Assembly: GCA_016932695.1 (NCBI GenBank)
Contig: JAFGCH010000063.1
Location: forward strand, 1 to 37,060
Length of the DNA stretch: 37,060 bases
Reading direction: 5' to 3'
Source of the DNA: Acidimicrobiia bacterium
GTDB taxonomy: Bacteria; Actinomycetota; Acidimicrobiia; Spongiisociales; UBA11373
The position numbers and the translations under genes were made by a program. The notes under the pieces were generated by a model. The model did not search any database. It saw only the letters and a list, made by a program, of their open reading frames with translations, and was not told the origin of the DNA. Shown here one piece after another: positions 32,896 to 37,060 of this stretch (its first letter is position 1; each line of letters starts with the position of its first letter).

Positions 32896-33681
32896 ATGGA
32901 ATTGGGTCTCAGCAACAAGCGAGCCGCCGTGGCCGCCTCTTCGGGCGGCCTCGGCTACGCCATCGCCCGGGGACTGGCCGCCGAGGGCTGCCGGGTCGGG
33001 ATCTGCGGGCGCGACCGGTTCCGCATCGAACGCGCCGCCGCCTCTATCAGGGAGGAGACGGGGGCGGAGGTGGCCCCGGCTGTGGCCGACGTCGGCGAAG
33101 CCGGGGCGGGGACCGCCTGGATCGACGGCCTCGCCGCCGCCTGGGGCGGACTCGACCTGGTGGTGGCCAACGCCGGGGGGCCGCCGCCGGGGCGTTTCGC
33201 CGACACTCGTTCCAAGGACTGGGATGCCGCCTACCGGCTCACCTTGCGCTCGGCGCTGGAACTGGCCGCAGCCGCCCGGCCCCACCTCGGCCCGGGGAGC
33301 GCCGTGCTGTTCATGACCGGGGCGGTGGTGCGCCAGCCTGCGGGCTCTCTGGTCCTTTCGGGGATCATGCGCTCGGGAGTTGCCGGTCTCGCCAAGGCCC
33401 TGGCGGATGAGTGGGCCCCGGCGGGCATCCGGGTGAACCACCTGATCCCGGGGCGCATCGCCACCGAACGGGTGGCGGCGCTGGACTCCGACATGGCGCA
33501 GCGCCTCGGGGTGAGCCCGGAGGAGGCCCGCGCCGGCTACGAGGCGGCGATCCCGATGGGTAGGTACGGGACGGTGGAGGAGTTTGCCCGGGCGGCGGTC
33601 TTCCTGCTCTCCGATGCCGCCGCCTATATCACCGGCGCCACCCTCAACGTCGACGGCGGAATGGTGCGCGCCGTCGTCTAG
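32896..33681 (+). CDS. Atypical short-chain dehydrogenase/reductase family protein
   Basis: The 261-residue Rossmann protein has a nucleotide-binding motif AASSGGLGYAIARGLAAEG near residues 12-30 in place of the usual TGxxxGIG. NAG is present in LVVANAGGPPPG, and the C-terminus has AAAYITGATLNVDGG as in classical SDRs. The usual Tyr-x-x-x-Lys pair is absent: the expected position reads GSLVLSGIMRSGVAGLAK. A known SDR subgroup has LSNxxR-like sequence in place of YxxxK and has unclear chemistry; this protein seems to belong there. The cofactor (NAD or NADP) and substrate are unknown. The stop shares CTAG with the convergent Memo-like gene. Confidence 0.85.
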   Translation: MELGLSNKRAAVAASSGGLGYAIARGLAAEGCRVGICGRDRFRIERAAASIREETGAEVAPAVADVGEAGAGTAWIDGLAAAWGGLDLVVANAGGPPPGRFADTRSKDWDAAYRLTLRSALELAAAARPHLGPGSAVLFMTGAVVRQPAGSLVLSGIMRSGVAGLAKALADEWAPAGIRVNHLIPGRIATERVAALDSDMAQRLGVSPEEARAGYEAAIPMGRYGTVEEFARAAVFLLSDAAAYITGATLNVDGGMVRAVV

Positions 33682-34457
33682 GCGAAGGCGAAGGCCCCGT
33701 AGCCCACCACGCGGCTCCTGTCGCCGGCGGTGTCTCCCGAGTTGCGCAGGTCGAGGCGGGTCGCCGCGAGGCCGCTCCGGCGGGCGGCCAGGAGCAGAGC
33801 CTGCACCCCGACCAGGCCGCAGGCCGAGTCCGGGCCCAGGGCATCGGGATCGAGGCGCTCAATGGCCACGGCGGTGGCTTCGTCGGCCCGTCGGGCCGCC
33901 TCGTAGGGCAGGTAGTGGGAGAGGTCGGAAGAGACCACGACGACGGTGTCCGGTTCGCCCAGGCGCTCTTCGATGATGGGCGACACCTGCTCGGGAGCCG
34001 CCTGCCCGCACAGCAGGGCGGTGACCATTGGCCCACCCAGGGTTACCTGGAGGAAGGGGAGCTGCACCTCGAGGGAATGCTCCCGGGCGTGGGCCATCGG
34101 GGAGTCGGCTACTCCGGGATGGCTCCGGGCGCGTTCTTCTCCGGCGGGGTCGGTGGAGATCTCCCCGAGCGGGGTGGCCAGGGCGCCGGCTTCCGGCAGG
34201 GCCAGGCCGTCGAACCACACGAAGTGGGAGGGGCCGACGAGCAGCACCCGGTTCACCTCCGGCCGGGTGCGGGCCAGGTGGGCGTAGGCGGTGGCCGCCA
34301 CCGGCCCGGAGTACATGTACCCGGCGTGGGGGACGATCAGGGCCGCTGGGGCCGCCGCCTCCACGGGGGAGGCGGCGGCGAGCAGTCCTTCGACCTCGCG
34401 CTGCAGGCGGGCCGGGTCGGCCGGGTAGAACGCCCCGGCCACCGCCGGGGGGCGCAC
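33678..34457 (-). CDS. Memo-like protein (AmmeMemoRadiSam system protein B family)
   Basis: The 259-residue protein has the Memo landmarks RPPAVAGAFYPADP at the start, VPHAGYMYSGPVAATAYAHL (metal-binding His), VGPSHFVWFDGLALP, EHSLEVQLPFLQ, VVVSSDLSHYLPYEAARR and the GLVGVQALLLAAR region. Members share a dioxygenase LigB-like fold and often sit with AMMECR1 and radical SAM genes, which are absent here. GTG 34457 fits the usual N-terminus but is 15 nt from the strong AAGGAGG (34479-34473). That site would suit an ACG codon at 34466 much better. AAGGAGG overlaps the TAA of the upstream GH57 gene, so the two are coupled. The stop overlaps the SDR stop. Confidence 0.88.
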   Translation of the reverse strand: MRPPAVAGAFYPADPARLQREVEGLLAAASPVEAAAPAALIVPHAGYMYSGPVAATAYAHLARTRPEVNRVLLVGPSHFVWFDGLALPEAGALATPLGEISTDPAGEERARSHPGVADSPMAHAREHSLEVQLPFLQVTLGGPMVTALLCGQAAPEQVSPIIEERLGEPDTVVVVSSDLSHYLPYEAARRADEATAVAIERLDPDALGPDSACGLVGVQALLLAARRSGLAATRLDLRNSGDTAGDRSRVVGYGAFAFA

Positions 34458-34477
34458 CCTCGCCGTGGCGGTCCTCC

Positions 34478-37060
34478 TTACTGGGCGGTGAGCAGCGGTA
34501 TCTGGGCGAACTGGTCGGGAGTGAGCTCCTCCACCGACGCCGCCGGGGTGTAGCCCGACAGCACCAACTCCTGCAGCCCTTCCTCGGCGGAGAGCAGGTC
34601 CATGATCCGGGTGTGGGTGACTCCCGCCGCCGGGGCCCCACCGAGGCGCCATTGCTCGGCGGTGGCCATGACGTCGCGGATGCGACGCACCCCGCTGGAG
34701 GGGTAGCCCTCCTGACTCATCAGGGCCACGGCGTAACCCCAGGTGGTGGGGTCGTCACCACCGAGCAACTCCAGCGGCACCCGCACGATGACCTTGCCCT
34801 TGTCGCCGAGCACGATCACCCGGAAGGTGGGGGTGGTCTCCTCGGCGGTTCCGTCGGGCTGGGCCACGTAGATGGCCGGGTACCAGCCTTCCACGGTGAT
34901 GCCGTACTCCCAGCCGCTGCCCTCCTGGAGAGCGGCGTTGCGCCCGGGGATCAGCAGCCGGGCGCCGGTGCCGGCGCCGGGGTCCTGGTCGACGTAGATG
35001 TCGAAGGTCTGGATCGACAGGCCGTTGGGGCTGCCCCAGGAGTTGGCGATGGTGGCCAGCACCTCGAGGGTGATCACCAGATCCGCACCTTCGGTGCCGA
35101 TGGCGACGTTGGTGAGGTCGTAGGACCCGGCGGTGAACACCGAGTCGCTCGGGTAGGTGTAGGAGCCGGGGCCGTGGTCGTCGCCCTCGGGGTCGGCCAC
35201 CTCCAGGAACACGTCCACGTTGGAGATGTCGGGCACCTGGGCGGCGGCCGGGGCCTGGCTCGGGTACCGGCCGGTCTCGCCGGAGGCGTCCCAGGTGACC
35301 ACTCGGAAGGGGAGCAGGTCCCCGGCCTCGAGGGCGCCCAGAGCGGCCAGCGGGATGGTGAACTCGACCCGCGAGGCGTCGGCGCCGGAAGCCAGGATGA
35401 TCTGGCTCCAGCCGACCTCGGAGGTCCCCAGCGGAGGCAAGGGGGCCGCCGAGGTAACCCCCGAGCCACCGGCGTAGCGGAACAGGTGCGTGGCCCCGAA
35501 GCCGAGCAACTGCCCGCCCAGGGTGGTCGGCCGGGGATCGAGTGCGCCGGGCACGCCCAGGTACAGGTCGAACCCGGAGCCGACGGGGAACTCACCTGCC
35601 CAGTCGAAGCGGAAGTGCAGGCCGTCGGGGGTGATGCCGAAGTAGATCGCCGACCCGTCCTCGCCGAGGTAGGCGGCGGCGTCGGCCCACTCGTCCTCAG
35701 GGAACTGCCCGTCGATGGTCACCGCCAGCGGCTCTTCACCCGCGCCGCGGGTGGGCAGCGCCGGGGTCTCGGGGATTATCGGCACCGACACGAAGGCGGG
35801 CCGGTCCTGCCCCATGGCGTCGTAGACCTGGCCGAGCAACTCTCGGAAGGCGGTGTCGAAGTAGTCGTCGTTCCCGCTGGATTGGTCGTTGCCGTACCAC
35901 CAGAACCAATCGGAGCCCTCGGCGAAGAGCATCTTCTCGTAGGCGGCGGCCAGCGCCTCCGGGTTGATGTCGCCCGAGCGCTCGAAGCGGTGCAGATCGT
36001 CGCGCACCTCCCAGAGGTAGTCCCAGGCGGTGGCCTCTTCCGGCTCACCGATCCAGGTGGCGTAGTTGGAGGAGAACCAGGCCCCCGGCCAGACCTCGTC
36101 GAGAGCCTCGGTCCGGTCGCCGAAGGCCTCGAGGTACTGGCTGGGGGTGACGGTGCGCACCCAGTCGGCGTCGTTGAGGGCGCCGTAGAGGGCGCGCAGG
36201 AAGTCGATGCCGTCGTTGGGGTAGTTCTCCCAGGCGTTCTCCCCGTCGAGGATCACCGAGACCACGTGGGGCCCGGCGGCGCCCTCGGCGGCAAGGCGGT
36301 CCTTGATGCTCTGCAGTCGGTTCATGAAGTCGGCGGCGGCCTGCTCGGCCGGGGTGCCGGAGTACTGGAAGCCGACCAGGTCGGAGATCAGGCGGTCGCG
36401 GAAGAACATGGCTACCGGCTCGTTGCGGCGAGGCACGCCCAGCCACGGCCGGTAGAGGAGGTCGGCTTCCTGGACGGTGTCGTTCTGGTCGCGGGTGAAA
36501 GAGCCCAGGCCCAGTGAGGGGGCGAGCACGTCTTCCCCGGTGGCGATCCACTGCACCCCGTTGCCGGAGAACAAGGGGATCACGTACTGGGAGACGGCGC
36601 CTTCACCCGGCCACATTCCCACCGGCCGGGTGCCCAGCAGGCGCTCGGCGAGGTCGAGCCCGCGGATCACGTGGTCCTGGGCGTCGGTGACCTCGTTGAA
36701 GCGGTTGTCGGGAAGGATCGCCGTCGGGTCGCCCGTCGAGGCGGCCGCGGAGTCGGCGATCAGCGGCAGGATGGGGTGGGCCAGCGGGGTGGTGGTCACC
36801 TCGATGTTCCCCTGCTGCCATAGGCGGGCGTGGAGGGGGATCACCTCGCCGATGATGCGCAGGTGCTCGGCGAAGAGCACCGCCTTGTCCTCCTCGGTGA
36901 AGCCGCGTCCCTTGGCGACGAGCGAGGCCAGGGGCTCCTCGGCCAGGAACGACGGATCGGTCCAGGCCAGGTTGAAGAGGACCTGGAGGTCGCGGAAGTC
37001 CTCCTCCGCATAGGGCGTGCCGTCGCTGCGCAGCTGGCGCAGTTCGGCGTAGCGGGGGAA
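34478..37060 (-). CDS. GH57 glycoside hydrolase with glucodextranase-like C-terminal domain, N-terminus beyond the window
   Basis: The reading frame stays open to the window edge, giving at least 860 residues. The N-terminal part is GH57 (amylopullulanase/alpha-amylase type): FNLAWTDPSFL, TTTPLAHPILPLI, the MWPGEGAVSQYVIP block with the likely nucleophile Glu, IATGEDVLAPS, and ILDGENAWENYPNDG with the likely acid/base Asp. A DOMON-like beta-sandwich follows (LAVTIDGQFPEDEWADAAAYLGEDGSAIYFGIT). The C-terminus resembles glucodextranase domain C (YTYPSDSVFTAGSYDLTNVAIGTEGADLVITLEV, then FDIYVDQDPGAGTGARLL). Such enzymes cut or transfer alpha-glucans. Carbohydrate-binding-like C-terminal domains suggest an extracytoplasmic enzyme, but any signal peptide lies outside the window. 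It is followed by the Memo-like gene. Confidence 0.88.
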   Translation of the reverse strand, partial: FPRYAELRQLRSDGTPYAEEDFRDLQVLFNLAWTDPSFLAEEPLASLVAKGRGFTEEDKAVLFAEHLRIIGEVIPLHARLWQQGNIEVTTTPLAHPILPLIADSAAASTGDPTAILPDNRFNEVTDAQDHVIRGLDLAERLLGTRPVGMWPGEGAVSQYVIPLFSGNGVQWIATGEDVLAPSLGLGSFTRDQNDTVQEADLLYRPWLGVPRRNEPVAMFFRDRLISDLVGFQYSGTPAEQAAADFMNRLQSIKDRLAAEGAAGPHVVSVILDGENAWENYPNDGIDFLRALYGALNDADWVRTVTPSQYLEAFGDRTEALDEVWPGAWFSSNYATWIGEPEEATAWDYLWEVRDDLHRFERSGDINPEALAAAYEKMLFAEGSDWFWWYGNDQSSGNDDYFDTAFRELLGQVYDAMGQDRPAFVSVPIIPETPALPTRGAGEEPLAVTIDGQFPEDEWADAAAYLGEDGSAIYFGITPDGLHFRFDWAGEFPVGSGFDLYLGVPGALDPRPTTLGGQLLGFGATHLFRYAGGSGVTSAAPLPPLGTSEVGWSQIILASGADASRVEFTIPLAALGALEAGDLLPFRVVTWDASGETGRYPSQAPAAAQVPDISNVDVFLEVADPEGDDHGPGSYTYPSDSVFTAGSYDLTNVAIGTEGADLVITLEVLATIANSWGSPNGLSIQTFDIYVDQDPGAGTGARLLIPGRNAALQEGSGWEYGITVEGWYPAIYVAQPDGTAEETTPTFRVIVLGDKGKVIVRVPLELLGGDDPTTWGYAVALMSQEGYPSSGVRRIRDVMATAEQWRLGGAPAAGVTHTRIMDLLSAEEGLQELVLSGYTPAASVEELTPDQFAQIPLLTAQ

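Noticed and set aside
34028-36517. Long plus-strand frame opposite the Memo-like and GH57 genes
   Set aside because: It crosses two well-supported genes in antisense and shows only GGG/VEG-rich shadow sequence.

Overview
The window is high-GC, densely coded bacterial DNA, most likely from an actinobacterium; I cannot fix the class. This rests on strong G/C-ending codon use, frequent GTG starts, many TANNNT hexamers 6-9 nt before start codons that lack a ribosome site (leaderless-type promoters), a DevS/DevR-like two-component pair, a menaquinone pathway, and an acyltransferase with its GNAT domain placed first. No phage, transposon, CRISPR or plasmid genes are visible. Apart from one partial tRNA and short intergenic stretches (none over about 210 bases), everything is protein-coding: 29 genes, the last cut by the window edge.

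Layout. 1-4.0 kb: the 3' end of a tRNA, a membrane acyltransferase, an S9-family serine peptidase and a stand-alone RsbRD-type sensor domain. 4.1-11.3 kb: an acyl-CoA block. One strand carries a tightly coupled operon: an HMG-CoA-synthase-like protein fused to a DUF35 zinc ribbon/OB-fold, then an SCP2-type thiolase, then a nitronate monooxygenase-like flavoprotein. A double-hotdog MaoC-type hydratase diverges from it. Next come a PrpE-like acyl-CoA synthetase and a TetR regulator whose start overlaps the synthetase stop. 11.4-15.8 kb: a PfkB sugar kinase, a secreted trypsin-like protease with RTX calcium-binding repeats, an ABC-F ATPase and a small membrane protein. 15.9-25.4 kb: a GNAT/acyl-CoA-synthetase fusion of the Pat type, a split-barrel flavoprotein, pyruvate phosphate dikinase, a divergent GAF histidine kinase and LuxR-type response regulator, a CBS-BON protein and an alpha/beta hydrolase. 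25.4-31.7 kb: menaquinone genes menF, menD, menA, menB and menE, in several transcription units. 31.7-37.06 kb: a DUF2157 membrane protein, an atypical SDR, a Memo-like protein and a GH57 glycoside hydrolase that runs off the end.

How they fit together. The Men enzymes take chorismate through isochorismate, SEPHCHC, OSB-CoA and DHNA to demethylmenaquinone; MenC, a certain MenH, the DHNA-CoA thioesterase and the methyltransferase are not seen here. The acyl-CoA block looks like a TetR-controlled module for activating, hydrating and cleaving (or condensing) an acyl-CoA. The Pat-type protein could acetylate the catalytic lysine of the PrpE-like synthetase, but that link is inference.

The most interesting points are the HMG-CoA-synthase-like protein that has lost its Glu-Cys-His triad yet is fused to the DUF35 domain and coupled to a thiolase; two divergent promoters whose -10 boxes overlap on opposite strands; stop codons that also form the -10 box of the next gene; and a sharp codon-usage switch inside the PrpE-like gene.
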